DNA from: a virus
Direction: 5' to 3' (one strand)
Virus record (IMG/VR): IMGVR_UViG_3300020442_000006
Location: 1-64,000 of that record
DNA length: 64,000 bases
Shown here: positions 27,453-42,400 of the stretch, piece after piece
Layout: each line of letters starts with the position of its first letter
How positions within the stretch are numbered: the first letter of the stretch is position 1
Made by a program: the position numbers and the translations under genes
The notes under the pieces: generated by a model
The model's database searches: none
What the model saw: the letters and a program-made list of their open reading frames with translations, nothing else
What the model was told of the DNA's origin: nothing

Positions 27453-30400
27453 TTAGTTGTCATCAAAGATCTGGTCGGGACTGAAGTTGTCCAAGGTAGT
27501 TGATCCAATGTTGATAGTGAGAACTGCGGAGTTAGAAAGTGTTGGGGTTGCACCTGCTGCGGTGAGACCACATCTGAATTCGTCACCTCCATCTGCCTGT
27601 GTGGTAACAGGAGTTGTGTATGAAGGAGATGTAGCACCGTTAATGTTGTTCCAATCACTCTCACCGTAGTTCTTCTTCTGCCACTGATAAGCGATTGTGC
27701 CGCCTACAGGGACTGTAGAAGCGATGACTGTGAAGGATGCCACTTGACCTTGGTTAACAGTTGTGTTAACTGGTTGTGACTCGATAACGATTGCCTGTTC
27801 ACCCTGTGCCTGAGATTCACCTGGGGGAACGTAGTTAGGATCATAGATGTCGATACCACCGTTGACTCCAACACCTGAAGGTGCGAAGAAGTTATCAGGA
27901 ACGGTAGTGTTCACATTGATTTTTGGTTGTACATAACCTTGACCTGCGTTCTTCACGTCAATGCGTGCGAGACCAACAAGTGCCTTGATGCGTGCACCAA
28001 AACCAGAGGATGAAATCACATCCACGTTAGGACGTGAATCGTAACCATCACCAGAGTTTGTAAGGATTGCTTCAGTAACACGACCCTTCTCGATTGTTGC
28101 AAGAGCAGAACCGTTACGTCCCTTAACAGCACCTGAGTATTCGAATGTGATAAGTGAGTTAGAAGATTCAATCAGAGCAACCTCTCTACTCTCATCCTCA
28201 CCTTCGATCTGCAGAATGTCACCTGCCTCAACAGGAGGAACGACAGTTGCAGCGATAACGTCAACGTCAGAACCGATGTAGGAGAAGGCAACGAAGGTTG
28301 AACCTGCACGAGGAACTTCAGAGAAGATGATTCTAGAACCAACGATCTCGAAACCAATTCCAGGTTCCTGAATAACACCGTTCAACTGACAGATGATGTT
28401 GTTTTCAGGGAGGATAGTGTTGGACTGTACACCGTCAGTCAGTGTAAGTGAGTAGAACACACCACCAAGTTTCAAGTTGAAGGAGTTCCTCAAGGAGTCG
28501 AAGTCGAATGAGATGTCATCCAACTGTCTCAACTTACCAACGTACACACCGTGGAATGTAGATCCAACAGCAGGTGCCTCAGTGAACTGGATATTGTCGG
28601 AGAACGCTGTGTAAGCGTTGTTACCACCAGGAGGTTGGAGAATACCATTCACGAAGATCATCATATGACCTGCAGGATCTGGGAAGTATGCAGTACCGTT
28701 TCCAGTGGTCAACTTGAAGTTCTGCTGAACACCGTCAAATCCTCTGAAGAATCTCTTCACACGCCCGCGTAGAGTCTTAGCAACTGAACACGCTGCTCTG
28801 AATCCAAAGTCACCAACAATCTGAGCATTCTTAACGAATGTTCCAGAAGTATCACCAAGGTGAATGATCAAGCGAAGACCGATTTGTTGGATCTTCTCAA
28901 TCTTACCGTAGGCAGTTGTTGGAGTTTGTGTGACTAATGTAATACCAGATGTGTAAACGCTTGGGAAGTTAGATCCAGGTGGAATCTTAGCAAGTTGATA
29001 TGCTGAGTCATTTGCGATGACGCTAAGGTTATCACCAATGCTCACGAAACGACCAGTCTCATTTGCGAGGTAAATTTCGTTATTTTGAATGTCGTGTTCA
29101 GTAACAACGAAGGTATGACCAACAGACTGACCAGAGTTTTGGAGTTGTAGTACATCACCAACTTCGAATGTGTCAGTAACACCTGTATCAGTGATCAATC
29201 CTGCGTATGTAAACTTAGTAATCTCGGTAGAATGGATGTACTCACCGAATCCTGGGAGGACTGAGAATGATTCAACCTCGATAATTTGATCAGTAACAGA
29301 ACCGTAGATAACGTCATTAGGAGCAAATTCACCCTTAACAGTTTCAATGTCATAGGTAATTCTACCTGATTGGTTATCAACCAGAGCACCATCGTTGTTT
29401 CTAACGATAAGAGCGTTTGCTTTACCTGAATCTTCCTTAGAATAAAGGATGTCAGTAGCAATAAACTCACCTTGCTTGAAGTTGACAAGCAATCTGTCGT
29501 GCATTCCAGTGTTAACTGTAGCAGTTGCACCTGAAGTTACGCCCTCAATATTGTCAGTAGCAGCAAATGAACCACTGGTCATTTGTACTTTTATGTAAGT
29601 TGCGTTGTCGGTAGCGATAATCTTACCTGCATTACCTGTAGCACCAGTCTTAACGATGTCCTCACCGTTAGCAAATACTTCAGGAGCAGATGTAACTGTA
29701 ATTGGAAGATACTTAACTTTGTAGTTAACAGCAGCAAGGTTGTCCTGAACTCTGATAACTTCAGCGTATGCACCTGATGTTGTTCCGTAGAAGATGTCAG
29801 CAGGTTCAATACCACCAGATGTAGGTGTAGGAATAACACGATCACCGTAAGTGGTTGGAATCCTAGTGACACCAGTCTCTCTGGCGACAGAGAATGTGTG
29901 GATTTCACCTGGGAGACCTGGAGTTAGAGATGTAAGTTTGTGTCCATCAATGTATTCTGCCAAGTAGATGTGGGTTGAAGTAGTATCTGGGTGGATGTAG
30001 TATGACGCCCTGTCAAGTTCCACAATGTTTGTACCCAAGACAGTGTAATTAACTCGATCATATGCTTCAAATGGGTGATTTGGTTTATGGATAGAACCAT
30101 CAGAGTTCACATCAACACCAACGTCAATCGCTTGCTTAAGATATACAGTTGGCAACTTAGATTCTGCAAGAGCAGTGTAAACCAAATGCCACAACTGCTG
30201 AATCTTATGTACAGCGGTCATTGTTGGACGCATCTCTCTGTCCTTGTAGAGAGATTCAAAGTTATAAGTTCCTGGTTCAGGAGCAGTGCCAGAAAGGATA
30301 TGAGTGATCATATCTGTGGTTGCTTCTGCGTGGAAGATCAAGTAGGTTCTGAAGATGTTAGGGAATGCGACGAAATTACCCTCGGCATCAAACCAACTGT

Positions 30401-33400
30401 TGATTAACTGGACGGTCATAGCATTACCGTCAGTCAACATATCGTAAATGTATGCTTTTCTAATGGAATCACCGAATGACTGATCACCCGTGTATCCTGC
30501 ATACTGATTCATTGTCTTATAGTATGCCTCTCTATTAATATACTGATCATTGATGGCAATAAGACGTGTTGCTTGACGATACATCTCAGGAGCAGATCCC
30601 AGTGTATCCTCAAGAAGATCAAAGAGAACGTTAGCAGCAGATGTCACGTTATAGCAGACACCACCACCGAACAGTAGAGTGTTGTTCTGTACAGGTGTGT
30701 TTCTAGTAATACCTTGGTTAGTAAAGTAACTACCATTACCTGCAGCAGCATCTTTAACAACGCCGATAACAATATCAAAGAGAGAACTGATAGTTGAAGA
30801 TTCAACGTTACAAGCACCCTGACCTGCCTGATCATATGTGATAGTAAGATCACGAACAGCGGCACGCTCACCTGTCAGTGGCCATTCGCCTGGCAGCGTG
30901 CGGGCAATGCCATCTATGTAATTTTGTGGGTTACTTGTACCAGTGTTGAACAGATCTATAGTAATTCCCATCAATGTTGTGATAGCAGATGCCTGTGAAG
31001 CACATCTTGTTGCTCCACCACCACCTGTGATCCAACTAATTGAGTTAGTTGTAGAACTGACGAATGTGTGGTTATAGTTACCACCACCCTGTACAGCGTT
31101 AGATACAGCAGATACGAATGTATGAGGATACTGTTCGCTAGAAGGTGAAGGGTTAACATTAACCTTGATTCGACCATTCTTAAATCTGATTCCGTTTGCA
31201 ACTGCACTTGTAAATGTGTGAGTGTAGTTACCACCTGCAGAAATTGCATTGGTTGTAGCACTTACGAATGTGTGTGTAGTTGTGTTGGTTGAAGGAGTTC
31301 TACCAGAGGCAAGAACGTTGACTGTGACTGTAGTTGCAGTAGCAGCAGTAACTTCAAGAGGAACATCGTATGCTCTATCCTTCTTCCAAGTAACACCACT
31401 AGATGTTGCTGAAATGAAGTTGTGAGCAGTAACGTTAGTTGAAGGAATACCATCAGAAAGAAGAACCTGAACCTTAAAGGTATTGGCAGTTACGTTAGAG
31501 ATTTCCAACCAAGAGTTTGATGCAGGGTCACTGCTTCTTGGATATGTGTGATCTGACTGATAGTTATCCTCTGCACATCTAAAGGTTAGAGAGTTATCAG
31601 CAATCTTGATTTGATCACCATTAGAGAACCCGTGCTGAGGAATGGTCAGCGTCATAATACCAGTTGTGCCATTATATTCAGCACCTGTAACTGTATGAGT
31701 TGTAGTTGTAGTTCTAGGATATGAGTGGTTGGTTTGGTTATCGTCTTCCTCACAAGTAAAGGTTAGTGAGTTAGGTTGGATCTTAAGATGTGATCCAGTA
31801 ACAAGACCGTGACCTTGACCCAAAGTCAGAACCATATTTCCTGTAATAGGATTGTATGCAACGTTTGAAGGTGTGAAGTTGACTGTACCTGTAGTACCAA
31901 CGTTTACAGTGAATGTATTTGTAGTTACGTTACCAACAGGAAGATACTTGTTAGCAGCAGGGTCAGATACACGAGGATATGAATGAACAGTGTAGTTGTT
32001 GTCCATATCACAAGTGAAGTTCAGAGAATTGTTAACAATCTGAACGTTGTCCCCGTTAGAGAACCCGTGGTTAGGAACTGTAAGTGTAAGAACACCAGTT
32101 GAAGGAACGTATGCTGCACCAGTTGCAGTAAACTCAGAATCTCCAATCTCAAGAACAGTTAGAGATCTACCAGATGCATAGTCAGTGGAACGAGGATATG
32201 AGTGGTTTGTAGCATTACCATCCTTGGTGCAAGTAAATGTAATTGCATTATCAGGTAACTTGACGTGTCTACCAACATCCAAGGTGTTGGAACCGATGTC
32301 AAGGAACATATCACCAGTTGTTTCATTGTATATTGCATTAGTTACATCGTAGTTAACGTTAGTAGTTGTACCAACATTGACTGTAAATGTAGAAGATGTA
32401 GAACCTGTAACGGGGAGAAGAGCACCGTTTGAAGGATCAAGAGGTCTTGGATAAGTATGCTCTGTCTGATTACTGTCAAAGTCACAAGTAAACTTCAATC
32501 CATAAGTTGCAATTTGAACAGCATCACCTGTTACCAGACCGTGACCAGTCTTAGTCAAGGTCAAATCACCTGTTGCAGGATTGTAAGTTGCGTTTGTAGG
32601 AGTTAACTGACCAGTCTGTGAACTACTGGAGTCAATAGTAATACCAGTATCATACTGAGCATAACCTTCAGTGTAACCATTGACAGAAACCAACTGCTGT
32701 CTCATCACCTGAATGGCGATGTCACGTGCCTGTTCGAAGATGTACTTAACTTCAGTAGACTGTGAATTGATGTGCTGAATAGCGTTTGCATCAGTGATAT
32801 AGAATTCAGTTGCATACCAAACCTTGTTATTACCACCGTGCTTGAGGTTCCACGCCATTGCCTCAAGGATGTCAATAACATCATCGATACAAGACTGATA
32901 ACCATAACCACCAAATGTAAGGTTAGGATACTGAGCATATCCACGTCCTACAGCAGTAGAAGCGATGAATCTCAAATTATTGAGGATCTCGTTACCTGCA
33001 TCGTAGTCTTTATTAGTAGTAGCGTTATTATCATAATCACCACGTGGAACTCCACCACCAATGGCATTTCCACCTTGTCCACCGCCACCACCTGCAGTAT
33101 TATCTTCGAAGGGAGTAAACCCAAGTTTATTGCGGATCGCGAGAATTGACATATCTCTTGCCATCTTATAGGCATAGATTGTCTCTTGTGATTGACCAGT
33201 GACGTGCTTAAGACCCATATCTGTATTCAGATAGAGTGCAGCAGCATCATATACTTCGCTGTTAGAAGAGAATCTCAAGTCGTGAGCAACAGAGTTGATG
33301 AAATCAACGATGTCGTCTTCACAATGAACCTTACCACCAGGAACTCTGAAGTTGTAATGCTTGAATGCAGAGGTCTTAGTTACAATGTCAACTGCCTCAG

Positions 33401-36400
33401 CAGCAATGGTACGAGCATTTCTTTCAATAATATTGGCAGAGTCTAGTGCTCTGTGAGTACCTTGGAAGATCTTAGGATCAGGAGGATAGAATGTGCTCTC
33501 AGTAATAACACTGTCAGTCAGATCATAGTTAACAGCAGGATCATACTCTTTTCTGTATGCACTAAGGTCACTGTACTGAAGTTGATAGAAATCATCAACA
33601 GTATTAGGAGTTGTGCCTGCAATGTTAGCAATGTTCTCATTTCTACCAACCAAGAGGTTCTGAAGTGCTTTACTTGAAAGGAACTTAACGTGCTCAAGAG
33701 CATCCAGCATCGCCAGCAATTCATCTTCGATGTAGTTGATATTGCTTTGTGAATCAAGGTAAGAATCAATCATACCCTGAATATTTGAGTTACCACCAGT
33801 TAGAAGGTCTCCCGCAACAGCAGGAACGATGTGATCTCTAATATCTCTAACACACTTCGCTCTGCTAGGAATGTCGATCTTATCCTGTTGGATAAAGTTG
33901 ATCATAACATCCCATTCTGCCTCCATCATAGAGACTGCTTCATCAGCAATCACTGCACGGTTGAAGTAAAGAAGGTCAGCACCATCACGGAATCTGTGAC
34001 CAGTAGGTGCCATCACATCCAACATATCATCCACAAGATCCATAATAAATGTCTGGATCACTGTAGGTGCAGGAGTTGAGAAGTAATTAGGAATACGAAC
34101 ACGTTGTGTGTATTCTCCAGTCAAATCATCTTCATTCTTGGTAATAATGTCGATGCAAAGTTTGGCAACTTCACGCCAGGTATAGATTGACTGTAGAAGT
34201 TCACCATTAACGTGCTTCAGAGCACCTGATCCTTCCAAATATCCACGACCTGCAACAATAGTATTGAAGTTACCACCTAATTTAAGGTCATTAACGATTG
34301 CAGGAATGATGAATGAATGTGTGTCACGAATACACTTGTCAGTACCTTGAGTGGATGTTCCTGTATCACCTGGGATGAGGAATGCAGGATACTTCTCCTT
34401 CATACGACCAACTGCTTCTTCTGCAATCCAATAACGGTTCTTTTCAATAATATCAGCACAATCTCTGTAAATATCACGAGAAACATCAATTTCCTCAGTC
34501 ATAATCTCTTCACGCCAGAGTTCAACACCATCAGCGTTAGCAGAGGAGATGATAGTCTGTTGATATGTTGCGTAAACAGCAGCAAGTTCTACAGGGAAAG
34601 GTGCTTCGCCATTGAAACCGAATGACACGTCAAGTGCACGGAAATCATAAACGGTGGGGGGTATAAACCCACTAGAGTAGCTGGCGGTTCCTTTTCTAAC
34701 AATAAAGTTATCAATGTTACCTGTGAAAGTCTCACCGTTGTTCCAAGATGCACCAACAGCGATTGGTGAGTTACCATAATCAGAAGCGTCAGTATAATCA
34801 GACCCAACAGGTTGACCGTTGACAAACATCTTGGTAACGTTAGATGCTCTGGAAACAGCAATGTGATACCACTGATTTGCAGTAGGAATAGCACCTGCAG
34901 CAGTAATATGGTCAGTTGTAGCGATACCAAACTTCAGTGATGTACCTTGTAAGAATACTGAAGCAGCGTTACTACTGGATGCAGTTCTGAAATCAACAAG
35001 TCTCTGTGTTCCAGATACAGTTGTAGGATAGATCCACATCTCAACAGTGTAATCATTAACACCAAATGCAAATGCAGCATTGGAAGCGTGATTGATTCTG
35101 GAAGATGTACCACTGAATTCTAGTGATCCAGTACCAGTTCCAGGGTTCAATTTGTCAACAGTAACGTTGTTATAGGTGATTGTGGAGTTTGTGACGTACT
35201 CAGCGTCAGTAAATGAACCAGTAACACCCTTTGTATAGACCCACTTACTACCTGCATTGGTTCCAATGATCTCTGCAACAGCACCTGAAGACACACCTTT
35301 CAGTGTTTGACCGAAGTTGAAGAATCCACCAGATGATTTGTCCTTATAAGAATGCTTGATAGAACGAATTGTCTCACCCTCTTCGAAGGTGTACGCAGGT
35401 GCAATTCTAGGAACATTGCTAATAGACCACTGATAGGTAGTAGGATCGGCACCAGTAGGATCTTGTAAGGTATCAGTAATGATTCTGAAGAAGTTTGCAA
35501 CAGCAGATGTCTGAGCAACACAAGCATTTTCATTAGGAATAGTTGTTCTACCCTGTGAATAGTCTGCCTGAGGAGCAGTTTGAGTAACTGCTGCTTGGAA
35601 TGCTTCTCTAGTTCCTGGAGATGCAGTTGTACCAAGAGCATTGATGAGAATATCCATCAATGTTGTGATAGAAGCAGCAACTGCTTGACAAGTTGGACTT
35701 GCAGTGTCAGCAGTGATAGAAATAGTTACTTGGTTCCAATCGTGTGATCCTGCCTTGGTAACAGCAATATTTCTCATAATATCAAGAGACATTGCCTTTG
35801 CCTTAGTAAAGGAGTTGACAATAGTGTCTCTATCACCAGATGTCACACCATAGTGAAGAATTCTGTCTGTTGCTTCCCAGATGAAATCATTACCACCGTG
35901 GGCAACGTTATAAGCAAGTGCTTCAACAACATCTACGATGTCAGAGAGGCAATGCTCATCTCCACCAGATACGTTATATCCTGGGTTCTGGGTCTTAGCA
36001 TAGTGAAGTGACTCGTATGCAATAAACCATTTGTTAGCAAGCAACAAGGTTCTAGCATCACCGTGACTGTTACTTACAACCTCATATTCAGGAGTAATGG
36101 TAAGATCCTTCCACTGAGACAATGTTGTGAACTCTGTGGTGATATTAACCATATTAATGCACTTGTTAGCGAGATCTCTCGCTTGATTCATTGCATATAC
36201 AGTCTGAGGAACCTGTCCATTAACGTGATAGATGGTATTGTTCTGAACATAGAAGTTTGCAGCATCCCAGACTTCAGAGTTACCATCGTGCTCAAGTTGC
36301 CAAGCAATTAGATTGAGCATATCAACGATGTCGTCCTCACAATTAACTTTACCTGTAGGAACAGTAAAGGAGGGGTAGAAATCTAACATCTTACCCACCG

Positions 36401-39400
36401 CTTCTTCAGCGATGAATTTAGCGTTCTTAACTAGTGCCTCTGCAGCGTTGTTAGCACGGGTATCGGGTACAGTTCTAATAGATGAGTTACCGAAGTAGAT
36501 CTTCTTAAGTCTGATATTAGTGCCAGGTGCAAAGTCAGTACCAACTAGACCATCATAACGAATCTCTTGGTTTCTAACAGATTCGAAATCTAGGAAGTCT
36601 TGGTTGTTAGGTGACTCAGAATCATAGAGTTCAGTTGGGTTAATAACAGTTTCACCGATGTCATCAAGAATAACGTTCGGATATGTAATTGAAGGAACTC
36701 TCTGGAAGACAAGAGCAAAGAAACTAGATGAAGGTGAAAGGTCAACAGTATCGATGATCTGCTCTGAAACCTCGTCCTGATAAGGAGAGATAGCAGAAAC
36801 AGTTGCTGCAATCTTAGATCTTGCAGAATAGATGACATCGTTGAACTTGATTTCAAATTCACCAGTTTCAAACTTAGCAGTACCAGATGTTCTAGAAACA
36901 ACTAAAGATGTGTTGATAGTACCATCGTCAAGGTTGTTTTCTTCAATAATTGCAAACTTACCATCAAGGTTAGTGATTCTCTCACCTTGTTCGAAGATGG
37001 TTTTAGATGAGACAGGATTTACAGTATCAAGAGTGGAGTTGAATCCAGTAGCACTGCTAAGAACTGACTCACCAGACTGGAAAGTACCCTCAATGTCAAT
37101 AACATCGATGTAATCAGTACCAGAGTCGATTACAACAGCAGTTGCCTCTGAAACAAGACCTCTGACTCTATTACCAGTCAACGGGAAGATACCACCGATA
37201 ACACTGAATGTTAAACGAGTGATTTGTAGTTGAGTAAAGTCAATATTTCTAAACTTAATTCTAGAAGGTGCCTTTGGAGGTTCAGAGAACACAATAGAAG
37301 GACCTGAAGTAGAGAATGAATCTCCAGGAGACTGTGCAACACCATTGAGAAGAACAAACATCTGATCTTCAGTTGCAGTGATAGAACTACCCTCAACATT
37401 CAATGGGAACTGAGTTCTTACACCATCAAAATCATCAGAAACGTTATCAATCTTCTTAACGATAGAAGTTAGAATTTCCTCAGAGTTAGTCAGTCTCTTC
37501 TGTCTGAAGAGCACCTCAGTGTTATTAAACTGGGTATAGATCGGTTGTGCGTTAGCAAATGATGTGATCTGGTTAATATTAGTAAATGCGTTGATATTAA
37601 CTTCTTTAATCAGATCAGAAACAACCTTTCTTCCTGAAATATCCTTACCACCTGTGATTGCCAATTCACCGAAGAGGTTGAAACCAACAGGGTGGTTTGT
37701 CTCAAGAACTGGTTTTCTCCACTGGTTAATAGGTGTTTCAGACTTAATAACATAAGAGAAGTTCTGATAGAAGTAAGAGTCCTGAATTTTCTGGACAATC
37801 TCAGAAGGTTTACCAACGTCATCAATAAACTGACCAGGTGTATTGGTTAGAGAGTCAATATTAAGAGTACCACGAGCGATTGATAGATTGTCAATCAAAC
37901 CAGAAGCACGAGAAACCTCACCAGTTACACGCTCACCTGGGGTCCAAACACCTTTATAGTTCTCAAGTTTCAGGATTCTAGGACCGATCTGCCAACCTTG
38001 GTTAGTAGAAACGTAACCAGTTGCAGATGCAAGTTCAAGAGATGAACCTTGATAAACAAGTTCACCCTCAAGGAATCTTGAAGTTTCAACAATAGCAGTT
38101 GCTTGACCACCAAACACTTCGGTCAAGAGAATCTGTCTACCTTCACCCTGTGTCAAGAATGTGATATAAGAACCAGATTCAGCGTCAAGTTTAGTCAGTG
38201 AGATACGAAGTTGGTCAGATTCAAGACCATTTGCCTCACCTGCAATAGCATAGTAAGTCTGAGATGAAGACAAACTAACCAAACCTGCAGAACTTGGTTT
38301 TGGAAGGATACCAACTGTAGATCCAAGGTCTTCTGCTCTCAACTGGATTTCAGCACCAGTTGTAATACCGTGTGGGAAGTTAAACTGCAGATAACCCAAG
38401 TCGATGTTAACAACATAGTTAAATTCTGACTTAAGTGTGACTGAAGGTTCAGAACTGTATCCTGCACCTGGATCTTTGATGATAACTTCAGAAAGTCTGT
38501 TGTTCTTAACAACTGCTTCTGCATTAGCACCTGATCCACCACCACCTTCGATTACAACAGCAGGAGTTGAGGTATAACCAGAACCAGGGTCTGTAATCTT
38601 GATTTCTGAAAGAATAGCGGTATTAAACAACTGAAGGTTCACGGGGAAAGTGATTTCAGGTCTCAGAGTGTAGTCGTGAGAATAACCGAAACCAAATTCG
38701 TTGTTCTTAAGTTTCTTGATACGTCCGATGCTCTTACCTTGTAGGAACACAGAAGCACCTGAACCTTCAGAAGGGATCACAACATCAAGTTGTGCACCAG
38801 AACCTGCAAGTAGAGGTCCAAGAATGCCAGGAATAGCATCAACATCAATGGATGCTGTGGTATAACCTTTACCTGCTGATGTCAAAACAACATCAGTGAT
38901 GACTCCTTCGAAGTCTCCATCATCGGTAACAGTGATATTACAAGAAGCACCTTCACCATCTCCACCGATAGGAACGTTATAGTAGACACCGTTAACATAT
39001 TCAGTACCACCATTCAGGATACGAACCTTTTCAATCTCTCTATTAGATGCAATATCAGTAACAATAGGAAGTTTTTGGTAGAATCCACCTGGGTTTACCA
39101 GTTTGATGGTTGCAATAGGTCCAATCGCCTTGAGTGAGGTTGTAGAATACAAGGAACGTGGGTTTCCGAACTCATTATTACCGACAGGAGCGTTAGATTT
39201 CTCTGGTTCAACCAAAAGTGGGAAGTCAAACTCCAATCCATCGTTAGAAACTCTATTAACAGTAAATGTACCTTGGTAAGGAGACTGAATAACGTCAATA
39301 AATGACCCTTCACCAACAGGAGAGTTGTCTGGTGTGGTTCTAGATGGGTCAAAATAGTATGAAATGTTAGTAACATCGTCATTAATGATGAATTTAACCA

Positions 39401-42400
39401 ACGGAGTCGGTGAATCATCATCGGTAAATCCAGGTGTACCCTCTCTAATGATGTTAATGAATGGATATTCCAGTTTATACTGGTTATCTTTAGAGAATGA
39501 TAGGAAGTATCCAAGGTTAGATGAATCATCAAGGTCAAAGATATACTGATGTCCTCTAACAAATAGGAACTTAGGATGCTTAGCGTAGATATTAATGTTA
39601 GAAACAGAAGAACCTTGTCCAGAGAATGTAGGATCCTGAACAGCAGTGCTTCTTAATTTGTATGTGAAGTCTCTAGAAGTGAATACTTCTTGTACAAAGA
39701 ATGAACCATTATACTCATTAGTAGAGAATCTCTCAGTAAAGATGATGTCATTTGCTGAGAAGTTGTGTCTACTAGTAGCAGAGCAGTAAACAAGGTCAGT
39801 ATTTGTCAGTGCCTGTGAAGGAACAACGTCTTTGTTAAGTTTTGCTTGAAGATTGAACTGCTTAACACCAACAAGACCACCAAATGTTGCGATCTTACCA
39901 GTTGCATCAACATCAAATGTCAAGTTAACAGCGTCAGCATCAATAGTGTCACCTTTGATGAATGTTGAATCAGCATAGATCTGCTGAATTCTAATGGTGT
40001 AGTCGGAAGCATTGAAAGGTTTCCAAGATGCAAACTGTGCAAGAGTGCCAGATCCGTGTACACTATTCGCCAAATCTACTGAGAAGATACCTGCAACGCT
40101 TGTAAACGCCCAGTTGATGTTACCATCAGAAACAGTACCTGATGTATGTTCAGGAGCAAGAGGTCCTGCAGTTGCAGCAGTACCAGATGTATAGATCTTA
40201 CCATTACTATAGACAACATCACCAACAGCATAGTTCTGATTCTGCTGCCAAACAGGAACTGTAGTGTCAACGGTGAACTCTTTGTCCATCTCGTTAATAT
40301 CACCTGCAGTAGACTTCAGCAGTTTGCTTGTGTCAAAACTACCAATAATCTTACCAATCTTACAGGAATTGGTTCCAGATTCAACGACAGTACCATATGC
40401 AGATACAACATCGTTACCACCAATTACAGAATACTGTTGAAGAACAGATCCTTTAGTAAATGTGGCATTCTGGTTAAATGTAATAGTCTTTACAAGGTCA
40501 ATACTTGAGTATCTTGCATCTCTGATGTAGAACTTAGGAATAACCTTAGTAGTGAGGAGTAGTTTCTTACCACCTTGTGTAGGAATGGTTGCAGTTCTAC
40601 TTGCATATGCTTCATCAGTAGATGTAATAGTATAGACTCCAGGGATGTGAGTCGATATAACATCTGAGTAATCAAGAATCTGAATACCTGCAGGACCCAT
40701 TATCCAAGGGTTAACAGCAACTGACTGGGTATTAAACGTATAATTGCTTCCTGCGGCGACGTTTAGGGTATGTCCTGCCTCTACATCGTCTAGGGTGAAT
40801 GTACCAAGTTTTGTCTTATCTTTGTCAATCTTATAAATGAATGCCTTAGATACTGAGTTTGTACCAGTAATAAGACCTGCAGTGAATGCATCTGTGTACT
40901 TAGCAGAAGGTGTAAGAACAAAGTTGTCAATCCAACCGATCCAGTTGTTAGTAGAACTTGGAGTTGAGATAGGACCAAGTGTTGCCTGCATCAAGTTAAC
41001 ATCAACAGTAGAACTGTTAACTGAATGTGCCTCTACACCATTAACGTAGATACGATAGATGTAAGAACCAACACCAGGGCGTTCCTTAGAAATAGCAATG
41101 TGAACCCACGCCTCAGAGTTAAAGGCAGTCCAGAATGTTGTACCAGTAGAATATGAAACAGATCCATTCAAATCAAGGAATATCTTACCAAAATTGGGAC
41201 TGCTTGAAGTTCCATCAACACCAACCTTGACTTCCTGTGTCAACTGAGAGACAACACCGAAGAATTCTGGTTTAGATGCTTGTGCAGAATATTGAGTATT
41301 ACCAAGAGCAAACCAACCTTCCATTGTCCACTCAATACTAACATCAGTAGTTGTGCTGTACTGAAGGAGCATTGAGTTAGGAGCATCAAGTTTTACTGAA
41401 GATGCACCGTTATAGAACTTAGTATTATCGATAATAGCGTTACCTGAGGCAGCCCACTGCTTATTTGAACCAGTTCTTAGGATGTCATTATATGTTTCAT
41501 CAAACAGATTGTCTGCAGTGTTCCAGTTAAAGATAGCAAGTTGATCTGCCTCAACCTTGTTACCTGCAACAATAGTGTCACCAGAGTTATCGTTTGCAAC
41601 ACAAGTTGGATGGTAACCAATACCATTGGTCTCTGTTACCTCAGCAGCAGAAAGAACATTACCACTATTCCAAGAAATCTTGGCAGTAATTGATTGAACA
41701 GCGTTGAAATCTCTTTCTACAACAGCACTGATGTCGATATTACCAAATACGTCAAAGGAAACACCTGCATTCTTAATAGAGGTGTAAGTTCCAGTAGGAA
41801 CGTACATCTTAGCAAGAGATACTGCTGTATAGTCTTGGTTATCAAACTTAGCGTAGAGAACACCATAGTTCTTACCATTTGTGTCAATAGCAGTTGCAGT
41901 TACATAAACTGAACCATATTCATCAATAGTAAAGGTAGGATCAGCAAACTGGTAAGCACCAGACTCGATCTGCTTAGACCATTGAACCTCAATAGTAGCA
42001 GTATCGTAATATGTCTCACCAATAACAATGTTAGCATCACCTGCAGGGTCAGAGATACCACAGAAGAGGAATGTATCATCTGTTCTCCACTGAATCTGAT
42101 GAAGATGCTCACTGCCTGCAGCAGAAGCAATCTTACGCTTCTCCATCATAGATCCATCAAGATCAAGCAAACCAACCCACATATCGTCAGGTGCAGTAGA
42201 GTTGGAGTCTGTATAACCTGCAATCATTACTCGACCGTCTTGGTCAAGTCTGATGTCAGTAGCATAGTCTCTTCTAGTAGAACCAGAGATACCTGCAATA
42301 TCACGTTGCCACTGAATGATACCATCAGGGTTGTTAGCAATATCAAAACCAGACTGATACTTAGCAACAACGATGTCAGGGTTGTGAGTAAGGTTACCAA

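Noticed and set aside
27449-27457. CTAAATA directly before the 65-aa gene as a late promoter
   Set aside because: It touches the start codon and overlaps the giant gene's stop, so a transcript would have no leader.
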